This document shows positions 31,323-38,555 of a DNA stretch of 38,555 bases, one piece after another. Both the position numbers and the translations under genes were made by a program. The notes under the pieces were generated by a model, which saw only the letters and a list, made by a program, of their open reading frames with translations, made no database searches and had not been told where the DNA came from. Each line of letters begins with the position of its first letter. The stretch's first letter is position 1. The stretch spans positions 1-38,555 of the forward strand of contig JASEJQ010000018.1 in assembly GCA_030016635.1 (NCBI GenBank). Reading direction: 5' to 3'. This stretch comes from Thermoanaerobacteraceae bacterium. Lineage in GTDB: Bacteria > Bacillota > Thermoanaerobacteria > Thermoanaerobacterales > UBA4877.

Positions 31323-31804
31323 ATTCCACCCACAACCTTTCCAATAACAAATGCTACAACAAAAGAAAAGATAAATGCAAGTGAATTTCTCCATATTGTA
31401 AGTTTTTTACCAAAATACTTAATTTCAAGGGGCATCGTAACTACCCCTACCATCATAAGAGAAGAAACAAATGCACCTATCTGCATATATCCTGCCCCAT
31501 TTTGCAGCAACATGGCAGCCATAGGAAAGGCTACAAACCCCGGAATCAATGTTATTGCACCAATAATGGCACAGACAATTATCCCTATCCATCCTGAACT
31601 GTTACCAATCAATTTGGATACAGTCTCAGGGTTCAATGCTGCCAGTACAATTCCCATGAGCATAATCACCCCTAAAAACTGGGGAAGTATGTTTTCAAAA
31701 GATTTCCACGACTTTTTTAGTGCCTGTTTAGTCTTTTTCTTATCATTAAAATATGATATGAAAAGTAGTATTATAGTTATACCGTATAGAATATAATTAT
31801 CCAT
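31319..31804 (-). CDS. permease half A (PF03773/DUF318-like)
   Basis: A 161-aa membrane protein with about four helices. LIPGFVAFPMAAMLLQNGAG parallels the AGPLYGAFPVAAVFMKKG block of half B, so the two are related repeats of the permease fold encoded as separate genes. GGAGGGGG precedes the ATG. It is coupled to half B by a 4-bp overlap and follows the CDF gene by 14 bp. Confidence 0.8.
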   Translation of the reverse strand: MDNYILYGITIILLFISYFNDKKKTKQALKKSWKSFENILPQFLGVIMLMGIVLAALNPETVSKLIGNSSGWIGIIVCAIIGAITLIPGFVAFPMAAMLLQNGAGYMQIGAFVSSLMMVGVVTMPLEIKYFGKKLTIWRNSLAFIFSFVVAFVIGKVVGGI

Positions 31805-31818
31805 CTATACCCCCTCCT

Positions 31819-32733
31819 TTAATTCTTAATAATCCCAACATTGCAGCATCCATTATATTCAAACTGTATTGTAACATGGTTGATGCCAAAATGCTCATGT
31901 AGTTCATGCTCTATTTCCCCATATACTTCCCCTGTTTCACTTACCATCATATCTTTAATATTTACATGGGCCTCAAAGTTTATGTTGTTATCGTCCAGAC
32001 TCCACACATGCACATGGTGAACATCTTCAACTTCAGGTATTTTCTTTATTTCTTCCACAAGTTCATATATATTTATATTTTCAGGTACCCCTTGCATTAA
32101 TACATTCACTACTTTTTTTATTATCTCGAAGCTTTCCTTTAATACATAAATTCCTATTGCAACTGTAAGAAGCGGGTCTACCCAGTATACTTTAAAATAT
32201 CTGATCATCACGCCGCCAAACAGCACTCCTACTGAGGACAGTGCATCACTGAACAAATGCAAATATGCTGATTTTATGTTCATATCACCTTTAGAACCTT
32301 TATGAAGCAAATATGCACCTAAAAAATTTGCAATAAGTCCAATAAGAGCAACCCATATAACGACAGTCCCATTTATTGTTTCCGGACTTATAAATTTGCT
32401 ATATGCCTCTTTAAAAAGGAACAATGAAATACCTACCAAAACGGAAGAATTTATCAATGCTGCAAGTATGCTTGACCTTTTATAGCCAAACGTCCTTTTT
32501 TCATCATTCTGCTTTTGGGAAATTTTTATGGCAGTAATGCTGACAATGATTGAAAGCGCATCACTCAAATTATGAAGCGCATCTGAAACCAGCGACAGGC
32601 TACCTGCAAGGATACCGCCAATAACTTCCGCAGTAGTTATTATAAAATTCAATATCAATGTTATAACAAGATTTGCTGTCTTAATGCCCGACACATCATG
32701 GTTATGCAAATGACCATGTCTATAATTATCCAT
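31819..32733 (-). CDS. cation diffusion facilitator (CzcD/ZitB-like)
   Basis: A 304-aa metal:proton antiporter. Both HxxxD zinc-site motifs of the family are seen: HNLSD in helix 2 and HLFSD in helix 5. A His-rich N-terminus (HGHLHNHD) and a cytoplasmic C-terminal domain (about 210-295) with HHVHVWSLD follow the CDF pattern. AAGGAG precedes the ATG. It lies 77 bp after the arsR gene and 14 bp before the permease pair. Zinc, cadmium or cobalt export is likely. Confidence 0.94.
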   Translation of the reverse strand: MDNYRHGHLHNHDVSGIKTANLVITLILNFIITTAEVIGGILAGSLSLVSDALHNLSDALSIIVSITAIKISQKQNDEKRTFGYKRSSILAALINSSVLVGISLFLFKEAYSKFISPETINGTVVIWVALIGLIANFLGAYLLHKGSKGDMNIKSAYLHLFSDALSSVGVLFGGVMIRYFKVYWVDPLLTVAIGIYVLKESFEIIKKVVNVLMQGVPENINIYELVEEIKKIPEVEDVHHVHVWSLDDNNINFEAHVNIKDMMVSETGEVYGEIEHELHEHFGINHVTIQFEYNGCCNVGIIKN

Positions 32734-32810
32734 ATAAATAAACTCCTTCCATTAATTGAGGAAAATAATAACAATGGCTTGTCCCGATATATACTGTCTC
32801 GCCATATCAC

Positions 32811-33104
32811 CTACCTTATATCCTTAACATAGTCTGAAACAAACTTTTCAGTACTTGCTATAATATCCTTTACCTCTTCACTGCTCAGCCTGTAATGAAT
32901 ATTTAAACCCTTCTTTTCACATGTAACCAATCCTGCATCTTTCAGTATCCTCAAATGCTGGGATAAATTTGATTGGCTGAACTCAATGTTTTCGTTTAAT
33001 TTGCAAACACACTTCGGCCCTTCAAAAAGATATTTGATAATCTTATACCTTACAGGGTGTCCCAATGCTTTCAATACTCTTACACTTAAACTGTCCTGTT
33101 TCAT
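32811..33104 (-). CDS. ArsR/SmtB-family metal-responsive repressor
   Basis: A 97-aa winged-helix repressor. C32 and C34 in KCVCKLNE occupy the alpha3 metal site of ArsR/CadC-type sensors. SQSNLSQHLRILKDAGLV is the recognition helix region. GAGGAGG precedes the ATG. It is the first gene of the efflux operon and should repress it until metal binds. The CxC site favours As(III), Cd or Pb; the CDF partner favours Zn or Cd. Confidence 0.93.
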   Translation of the reverse strand: MKQDSLSVRVLKALGHPVRYKIIKYLFEGPKCVCKLNENIEFSQSNLSQHLRILKDAGLVTCEKKGLNIHYRLSSEEVKDIIASTEKFVSDYVKDIR

Positions 33105-33175
33105 AGCCTTTCCTCCTCTCGAACCTCTAACTTTTAATTTCTATAGATAACAGTCTTGCTGAGAGATACATATTT

Positions 33176-33187
33176 GTCAATATCTAT
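33176..33187. repeat. 12-bp direct repeat in the arsR leader, copy 1
   Basis: GTCAATATCTAT here and at 33253-33264, 77 bp apart. On the minus strand each contains ATAGATATTGAC, so both carry a TTGAC -35-like core. They may be repressor sites or duplicated promoters. Confidence 0.5.
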
Positions 33188-33227
33188 ATTGGCCTTTTTA
33201 TTTAAAGTTGTATTATTATATAAGTAA

Positions 33228-33257
33228 ATTATAAATTAATGATGCTTACTTAGTCAA
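33228..33257 (-). promoter_or_regulatory. arsR operon promoter
   Basis: TTGACT (33257-33252), an 18-bp spacer and a perfect TATAAT (33233-33228). The -35 lies in the second 12-bp repeat. The leader is about 115 nt. Confidence 0.75.
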
Positions 33258-33286
33258 TATCTATTTCTAAAAGGCAGGTAAAAATT

Positions 33287-33478
33287 GTGGTAATTGAAAC
33301 CATTAATACTCCCATAGCAATCCTTGGGGGAGAACCAGCAGGGTATGTGGCTGCCATCCGCGCCTCTCAGCTTGACATTTCTCCTTTCAGTACTTTCCTC
33401 TTTCAACTTAAAAAAGGGCACAAAAAAGCAGCTGCTTTTTCAAAAATCATGCAGCCGCTTATATTTGTGTTGTCTTAG
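33287..33478 (+). pseudogene. dihydrolipoamide dehydrogenase N-terminal scrap
   Basis: The first ~30 residues, VIETINTPIAILGGEPAGYV then AAIRASQL, match the FAD-binding start of dihydrolipoamide dehydrogenase, with Glu for the third Gly of GGGPAG. After about 33380 the likeness stops, and the rest is simple sequence with the palindrome AAAGCAGCTGCTTT. The open frame continues by chance to 33478. The remaining ~430 residues of the enzyme are absent. Confidence 0.7.
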
Positions 33479-33488
33479 GAGGCTATAT

Positions 33489-33527
33489 AAAACCGGCATT
33501 TAAATTTAAAATTTAATGCTGGTTTGT
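33489..33527 (+). terminator. long hairpin, possible terminator
   Basis: AAACCGGCATTTAAATTT pairs with AAATTTAATGCTGGTTT with one G-T and a bulge, followed by GTTTCC. It may be the leftover terminator of the dihydrolipoamide dehydrogenase locus. Confidence 0.45.
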
Positions 33528-33777
33528 TTCCTATTCCTGTAATTTTCTTAAGTATATTTAAAGTACATCTGTGGATTGGCGTTTTTAGAGGGTTAAAACC
33601 GCTCTTTTGTTTAACCGTGAAAAAATCAATATATAGTGCATTTATCTTTAATAATTTACTATATATTGTGGTTTTTAGCCTTTTCCATTAAAGTACATCA
33701 GAACCACTGCTTCAACATGCTCCGAGCGATGAAAAGCAAGCAAAAGAAAACACTTATATATATTTCCTTAAAGCATT

Positions 33778-33807
33778 AATAAAAGTAAACCCCGGGTTAC
33801 CCCAGGG
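33778..33807 (-). terminator. terminator of the GGDEF pseudogene
   Basis: On the minus strand CCCTGGG and CCCGGGG pair around GTAA, followed by TTTACTTTTATT. Confidence 0.7.
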
Positions 33808-33825
33808 CCGCTCATTCCAAAATAT

Positions 33826-35854
33826 CTATTCACATTCATGCATGTACCGCACACAATTCCTGCCGGCGGCTTTGGCCTCGTACATCAGGTCGTCTGCCCT
33901 TTGCATCAAACGTATCTCCGGGGCAGTAGCCGGCAACTCCGAAACTGGCAGTCACGCTACCCACACCCGGCATAGCCATACGGCTTAAACTTTCCCACAG
34001 TTCTTCCGCCAAAACTGCCGCCTTATTTACCGTTGTATCCGGCAGAAGTATAACAAATTCCTCCCCGCTCCAACGGGCAAGGGTATCTATTTTGCGGATC
34101 CTGTTCTTAATCATTTCTGCCATGCTTTTAAGAACTAAGTCTCCAGCGTTATGGCCAAAATGGTCATTGATGCTCTTAAACCGGTCTATGTCCAGCATGG
34201 TCAGGGAAAACTCTCTGCCCGCCCGCCTGGCCCGTTCTATTTCTTCTTCCAGTTTTGGCACAAAATAGCGGCGGTTTTAAACATTCGTCAGGGTATCAGT
34301 CATAGATAAAAGGCGAAGTTCCTCTTCAATTTTTTGTACCTGGTAACATCGGTAGCATAATGAAGATAAATGTCCTCTCCCAGTGGAACCCACCAGATAT
34401 CCCAGATAGTGCCCGACAGCTCTACTTCGCAGTTTACCGGTTCATTCATGTCCAAAGCTTCGTCGCCACGGCAGAAGCAGCATTTGGTGTCCGGCAGCGG
34501 CGAGCCGTTTTTTTCTAATGCCTCCCTGTATTCATCCGGCAGGTTCCCCCCCGCAAGGACTCTTTCCCAGCAATAATCTCCAATTTTTGTCCCAAATAAT
34601 GACGCCGCTGCTTTATTCTGTACCAGAATACGGCGTTCTCTTAAAACCAGCCAGGCTGGACTGGGAAGGCCCTCCAGCATCAGGCGGAGCCGCTCTTCTT
34701 TGCGCCTGTTTTCCTCTCCAGCCGCTTGCGTTCTCTGATGTCACGCACAATTCCCACCGCATGCCACTCGTCTTTGATTCTCAGTGCAGACAGTGAAAGT
34801 TCTACATCAAGCTTTCGCCCGTCTTTGTGTTTAGCTTTCAACTCAATTGTTTTCCCTATGGCATTCCCTTCCCCGGTCAACTGAAAGCACGTGAAAGCCT
34901 GAATATGAACCTCATAAAGACGCTCATCAGGTACCATCAGCCGGCGTAGTTCCTTCCCCAGGATTTCTTCCCGGGAGTAGCCGAATAGCTGTTCCGCCGC
35001 CGGGTTCCAAAAAGTGACGCTCCCCTGCCCATCAAGCATGACGATGGCGTCCCGGGCTGCGTCCATAATGGCGCTTAATGTCGCTTCTTTTTCTTGCAGC
35101 CCCTCTTCCATCGCTCTGCGTTCAGTCAGGTCAACAACCAACGCCAGACATAATTTTTCTCCCTCGTAATCGAAAAGCTGCAAATTTATTTCCACAGGAT
35201 ACAGGGTACCGTCTTTGCGGTGGTGCACTGTTTCAAATAGGACCTGCTCCTCTTCCCCGCTGAACAGTGGGTTAAGGAGTTTCTGGAAACTCTCCAGGTC
35301 AAATTCTGGTTTGAGGTCGAGAGGGGTCATGGTGTTCAGTTTTTCGATTGTATATCCCAGGTTTTTTCTGGCAGTGCGGTTTACTGCAACGAATTTTAAA
35401 GACTTCGGATGAAAAATATAGAGTTCATCCAGGGAGTTTTCAAACATTCTGGCATGGGTATTTGCTTCATGAAGCTTCATGGCCATTTCCACTGTGGATA
35501 GCAATGCAGCTTTGTCCGTATTTTTTAACACGAACCCATAAGCCTTAACCTCTTTTATTTTATCAATAATTTCCCCGGATGTGTTGGCGGTGAGAAATAC
35601 AACGGGAATATCCCGGGATTTAAGTATTCTGCGGGCCGCTTCTACGCCGTCCATTTTACCCGCCAATTCGATATCCATCAGAATCAGGTCTGGCGGAAAG
35701 CCGCCATAGGCTTTTTGCACCGCTTCTTCCCCTGTAACGGCAGTTTCCGTCTCATAGCCGTTTTTATGTAATAGCTCTAAAATAACAAGCTGGGTTAAAC
35801 GGCTGTCATACACCAACAGTATTTTTTTCTTTTTACCAAGTCTTTTTTACGCAT
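33826..35854 (-). pseudogene. receiver-PAS-PAS-PAS-GGDEF protein, broken by several lesions
   Basis: One former gene of about 670 codons, now in four frames. From ATG 35854: MRKKDLVKRKK; a frameshift in the A-run near 35822-35828; a receiver domain (LILMDIEL holds the phospho-Asp; the first acidic pair reads YD); two PAS domains; a frameshift near 34715; a third PAS (MLEGLPSPAW); a frameshift in the A-run near 34331; TAA in place of Tyr at 34279-34277 in LTNV-NRRYF; a GGDEF domain with WSGEEF and an RKID inhibitory site; and a frameshift near 33908 before the natural end RNCVRYMHECE at 33826. It was a diguanylate cyclase response regulator. Most lesions lie at short repeats, so sequencing error is possible, but the TAA is a base change. 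Confidence 0.85.
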
Positions 35855-35911
35855 TCCTTACCACCTTAAATTATCCCTTTACTTTCATCTATAGTTTAAG
35901 ATCATAGCACA

Positions 35912-37774
35912 TTATACTTTAAACCTCGCCACCAGGGAACACAGCTTTTTCCTATTGCTGGCCAAGAATATCCTTACAACCTCCGGGTCAAACTGGATAC
36001 CCGCATTTCTTTTTAGCTCAGCAACTGCCTCCTCACTGCTCATGGCTTTGCGGTACGGGCGGTCGCTGGTCATGGCGTCATAGGCGTCTGCCACAGCCAG
36101 AATACGGCAGAGTAAGGGGATTTCTTCGCCTTTTAAACCTCTCGGATAGCCTTTACCATCCCAGCGCTCGTGATGAGCGAGGATGTATTCAGCCACAGCC
36201 GAAAGTTCCGGAATGTTTCGGGCGATACGGTAGCCGATTTCGGGATGCTTTTTCATCTCCTCCCATTCTGCGGCATTCAAAGGTCCGGGCTTTTGTAAGA
36301 CACTTTCTTTAATACCTATTTTTCCAATGTCATGCAGCACAGCTAATAAAGCCAGCTCGTCCAGTTCTCTTACAGAAAGTTCCATTTCTCTGCCTATTGT
36401 AAGGCAGTAGTTTTTCAAACGTTCGGCATGTTCCTCCGTTTCCATGCTTTTGGAAAACAGGGTGGCAAGTAGGGTATTGATAATGCCATTATGGTAGCTT
36501 TTGCACTCAAGAAGCTTATGACGGTACATCCATTCCTCGGCTTCTTTGATGACTTGCCCAAGACTTTCCGATACTTGTGCCTTCACTGCATAACCCATGG
36601 CTATGCTAAGTTGCACGGGTCCGTCGCTATCCTTCAAACACCTGTTTTTGATCCGTTCAATGATTTCTTCTGCGGTTTTGGCGGAAGTCCGGGGCAGGAG
36701 GATAAGAAATTCGTCCCCTCCCCAGCGGGCGATGAAGTCTTCTTTTCGGCAGCTTTCCTTTAATATCTCTGCCGCTTTTTTCAAAAGCTTGTCCCCCTCT
36801 TCGTTGCCGAAGGCATCGTTAACCAGTTTCAGCCCGTTGACATCGGTCATGATTACCGCCAGGGGAAGTTCCAGCCGCTTGATCTGTTCTTCCATAAACC
36901 GCCGGTTATAAAGGCCGGTCAGTGAATCATGGTAGCTTAAATAGAGGATTTTTTCCTGCCAGGCTTTCTCCTGCGTGACATCGCGGAAAACCATGACCTC
37001 TCCGAAGGTTTGTCCTTTCTCGTCTTTGATTGGTGCAGTACTATAGGATATTGATATCTTACGTCCGTCTTTGGCAATTAGGGCAGTATGGTTGGCCAAG
37101 CCAGTAATTTTTCCTGTCTCCAGCACTTTCTCTACCGGGTCTTTTGCTTCTTCGCCGGTGGTCTCGTTGACAAGTTTAAAAACTTGGGCAAAGGACCTGC
37201 TTTTTGCTTCCTCCTCACTCCAGCCGGTTATTTCCTCCGCCGCCCTATTTATGGCCGTTATCCTGCCTTTCTCGTCGGTGGTGACCACCCCGTCGCTGAT
37301 GGAAAGAAGGGTGGCTCTAAGCAGTTCTTTTTCCCGGTATAGTTCTTCTTCAGCTCTTTTTTGCAAGGTTATGTCTTTGCTGGACCCTACCAGGTATTTT
37401 ACTTTTCCATTTTCAAATACTGGAGTGAGGCTTGTCAGCCAAACTCTTTCCCCACCGGGAAGTTTGAGGGTTTCTTCATAAATTATGGCTGTCCCAGCCT
37501 CCACACACCGCCGATAATTAGCCTCGACCTTTTCACCTATTTCTTCCCCTGCCAATTCAACAGGGGTTTTGCCTTGCAGTTGTGCCAGGCTGAAACCTGT
37601 CAATTTCTGATGGGAGATATTATTTCTAACGTAGCGGAATCCACCGTTTTCCACCCTGACGAGGAACATGGCATCCTGGGTACCGTTGAACACTGTTTCC
37701 AGATCTATGGTAAATTCCCTGATTTGCTGCTCATGTTTCTCCAGGGTTTTAATCCGCATTATTTTTTCTTCCAT
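35912..37774 (-). CDS. PAS-PAS-GGDEF-HD-GYP cyclic-di-GMP protein
   Basis: A 620-aa signalling protein. PAS domains lie at about 25-145 and 150-280, GGDEF at about 285-445, and HD-GYP at about 450-610. The GGDEF site is intact (ARWGGDEF), with the inhibitory RKED motif five residues before it. The HD-GYP site is also intact: LHDIGK, HHERWDGKGYP and DAYDAMTSDRPYR. It may both make and break cyclic-di-GMP, switched by the PAS domains. ATG at 37774 is 6-7 nt after AGGGGAGG; the frame runs upstream into cheW but without a site. It follows the cheW pseudogene. Base composition is richer in GC than the left part of the window, which suggests acquisition. Confidence 0.93.
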   Translation of the reverse strand: MEEKIMRIKTLEKHEQQIREFTIDLETVFNGTQDAMFLVRVENGGFRYVRNNISHQKLTGFSLAQLQGKTPVELAGEEIGEKVEANYRRCVEAGTAIIYEETLKLPGGERVWLTSLTPVFENGKVKYLVGSSKDITLQKRAEEELYREKELLRATLLSISDGVVTTDEKGRITAINRAAEEITGWSEEEAKSRSFAQVFKLVNETTGEEAKDPVEKVLETGKITGLANHTALIAKDGRKISISYSTAPIKDEKGQTFGEVMVFRDVTQEKAWQEKILYLSYHDSLTGLYNRRFMEEQIKRLELPLAVIMTDVNGLKLVNDAFGNEEGDKLLKKAAEILKESCRKEDFIARWGGDEFLILLPRTSAKTAEEIIERIKNRCLKDSDGPVQLSIAMGYAVKAQVSESLGQVIKEAEEWMYRHKLLECKSYHNGIINTLLATLFSKSMETEEHAERLKNYCLTIGREMELSVRELDELALLAVLHDIGKIGIKESVLQKPGPLNAAEWEEMKKHPEIGYRIARNIPELSAVAEYILAHHERWDGKGYPRGLKGEEIPLLCRILAVADAYDAMTSDRPYRKAMSSEEAVAELKRNAGIQFDPEVVRIFLASNRKKLCSLVARFKV

Positions 37775-37835
37775 CCTATCCCTCCCCTTCCTGATCTGAA
37801 AGTTGTTTATGCCGGATAATTTCATGCCCTGGTTT

Positions 37836-38288
37836 TCAGCCTGCAATTTTTTCAGTCTTCACTTCTAAGTCTTCCGCCAGTACAGCAGATTCTAAAAGAA
37901 TAATAATTTTCTCTCCCTTTTTCGCTAAACCGGCAATGTATTTGCATTCACAACCGGCAGTTATTTCCTGGGGCGGTTCTATTTCGCCATCACCAATTTT
38001 TGTTACCCGGGATACTACATCGACCAAAAACCCAGCTTTTTTGTCAAAAAGTTTCAGTACAATAATCCTGCTTTCAGCTTTAACCTTACTGCTCCCCAGA
38101 TTAAATCTTTTCCTGAGGTTGATTACAGGGATGATGTTTCCCCGCAGATTAATTATGCCTTACATATATGAAGGCATATTGGGAATTCTTGTCGGCACTT
38201 TATACCGTGTAATTTCCTGAGTGCTTAAAATGTCAATACTGTAGTGTTCGCCATCCAGTACAAAAACAACATATTGTTTCTCTGACAT
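37836..38288 (-). pseudogene. cheW: CheW-like chemotaxis coupling protein with internal TAA
   Basis: A 150-codon CheW: MSEKQYVVFVLDGEHYSID at the start, the INLRGNIIPVINLRKRF core, and LVDVVSRVTKIGDGEIEPP near the end. Codon 43 (38162-38160) is TAA, in the spot where relatives have Lys or a similar residue before GIINLRG; otherwise the frame is open. CheW links receptors to CheA kinase. TAA has no known recoding here, so this is a nonsense mutation or a sequence error. No CheA or receptor is seen in the window. Confidence 0.82.
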
Positions 38289-38520
38289 TTTACTTATCCC
38301 CCATTTTCTTCATTTTGGGTTTTGAGTTTTTCTGTAATTCTTTGCGGGCAGTTGACTTGTTCAGATTTTTTAGCAAAAATCAAAGGGGCTATTTTACACC
38401 GCTGTATTTTACATATTTTTCCAGCCAGTGAAAATAGACCCCTCTTTTTATTGTGATTATTTTTTACATTTGCAAAGCAAATAATCGCTTGCCAACTTTG
38501 TGAAATTAATACAGGTATTA

Positions 38521-38534
38521 CCCCCCCCCCCCCC
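38521..38534. repeat. 14-base C tract
   Basis: A run of 14 C followed by GGAGGG at the right edge. Such runs slip in replication and in sequencing; it may mark an assembly edge. Confidence 0.8.
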
Positions 38535-38539
38535 GGAGG

Positions 38540-38551
38540 GAACATATGTTC
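38540..38551. promoter_or_regulatory. LexA/DinR-type SOS box
   Basis: GAACATATGTTC is a perfect 12-bp palindrome that matches the core of the Firmicute LexA operator (CGAACATATGTTCG). Only the outermost bases differ (G and T). The gene it would control is not visible; it may lie beyond the window. Confidence 0.5.
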
Positions 38552-38555
38552 TATC

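Larger units (their letters stand above)
33479..33825. other. AT-rich gap with hairpins and direct repeats
   Basis: A 347-bp gap. It holds a 17-bp near-perfect stem (33489-33527), a GGTTAAA/TTTAACC stem (about 33590-33616), and an 11-bp inverted repeat CAATATATAGT/ACTATATATTG (about 33627-33668). The 12-bp direct repeat TTAAAGTACATC occurs at 33558-33569 and 33688-33699, bracketing the last two. At the right end is the terminator of the GGDEF pseudogene. No coding sequence is supported. Confidence 0.6.

Noticed and set aside
33287-33478. 63-aa ORF as an intact small gene
   Set aside because: Only the first ~30 residues have family likeness (dihydrolipoamide dehydrogenase); the rest is simple sequence.
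38160-38162. TAA in cheW as a recoded codon
   Set aside because: No recoding of UAA is known in such bacteria, and there is no associated structure or tRNA evidence.
38294-38545. 83-aa ORF at the right edge
   Set aside because: It begins across the C-run, has no ribosome site and no recognisable family.

Overview
The window reads as a low-to-mid GC, endospore-forming Firmicute of the class Clostridia, with an anaerobic and possibly thermophilic lifestyle (Thermoanaerobacterales-like). The reasons are strong AGGAGG-type ribosome sites, frequent TTG and GTG starts, CotF-type spore coat proteins, DUF3189 and DUF1540 proteins, a DppA peptidase, a GlnA paired with an ANTAR regulator, and a probable selenoprotein. 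This placement is inference; no rRNA or other taxonomic marker is present.

Layout. 0-6.6 kb: a degenerate Nudix protein, an Orn/Lys/Arg decarboxylase, a DUF3189 protein, then a minus-strand set with a repeat-bearing DUF6385 protein, a GT2-TPR glycosyltransferase, a GT4 glycosyltransferase and a small Cys protein. 6.7-10 kb: an M23 peptidase overlapping a bactofilin, dppA, and two CotF-type coat proteins, one with an internal 134-bp duplication. 10-14 kb: a NitT/TauT-type ABC importer followed by a MocR regulator. 14-22 kb: ubiX, ubiA, ubiD, a polyprenyl synthase, a NusG_II protein and apbE on the minus strand, divergent from an NDH-2-like dehydrogenase with a membrane tail. This set resembles flavin-based extracellular electron transfer loci combined with late futalosine-pathway quinone genes. 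22-25.8 kb: glnA with its ANTAR regulator, a 72-aa DUF1858-like protein with an in-frame UGA in a CxxU motif, trxA, csoR and small proteins. 25.8-29 kb: a CAP-domain secreted protein, a macro-domain protein, a small HTH protein and deoD. 29-30.6 kb: fused pseudogene debris (GH130, Gfo/Idh/MocA, RAYT transposase). 30.8-33.1 kb: an arsR-CDF-split-permease metal efflux operon. 33.3-38.5 kb: a dihydrolipoamide dehydrogenase scrap and a GC-richer, partly broken signalling island (receiver-PAS-GGDEF, PAS-GGDEF-HD-GYP, cheW).

Three items stand out. (1) A candidate selenoprotein at 24002-24220, missed by ordinary ORF calling, whose UGA is followed by a hairpin that fits bacterial SECIS geometry. (2) A ~205-nt repeated element at 13971-14176 and 14912-15116, with a related partial copy at 27198-27330. 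Its ends pair, it has inner helices, and each copy sits just upstream of a minus-strand gene. I could not match it to a known RNA family. (3) The quinone/flavin locus, whose apbE leader holds a 13-codon ORF and then an intrinsic terminator, suggesting attenuation.

Several frameshifts near the right end fall at homopolymers or short tandem repeats, so real decay and sequencing error are both possible there. Where a ribosome site chooses an internal start, the coordinates given use that start.
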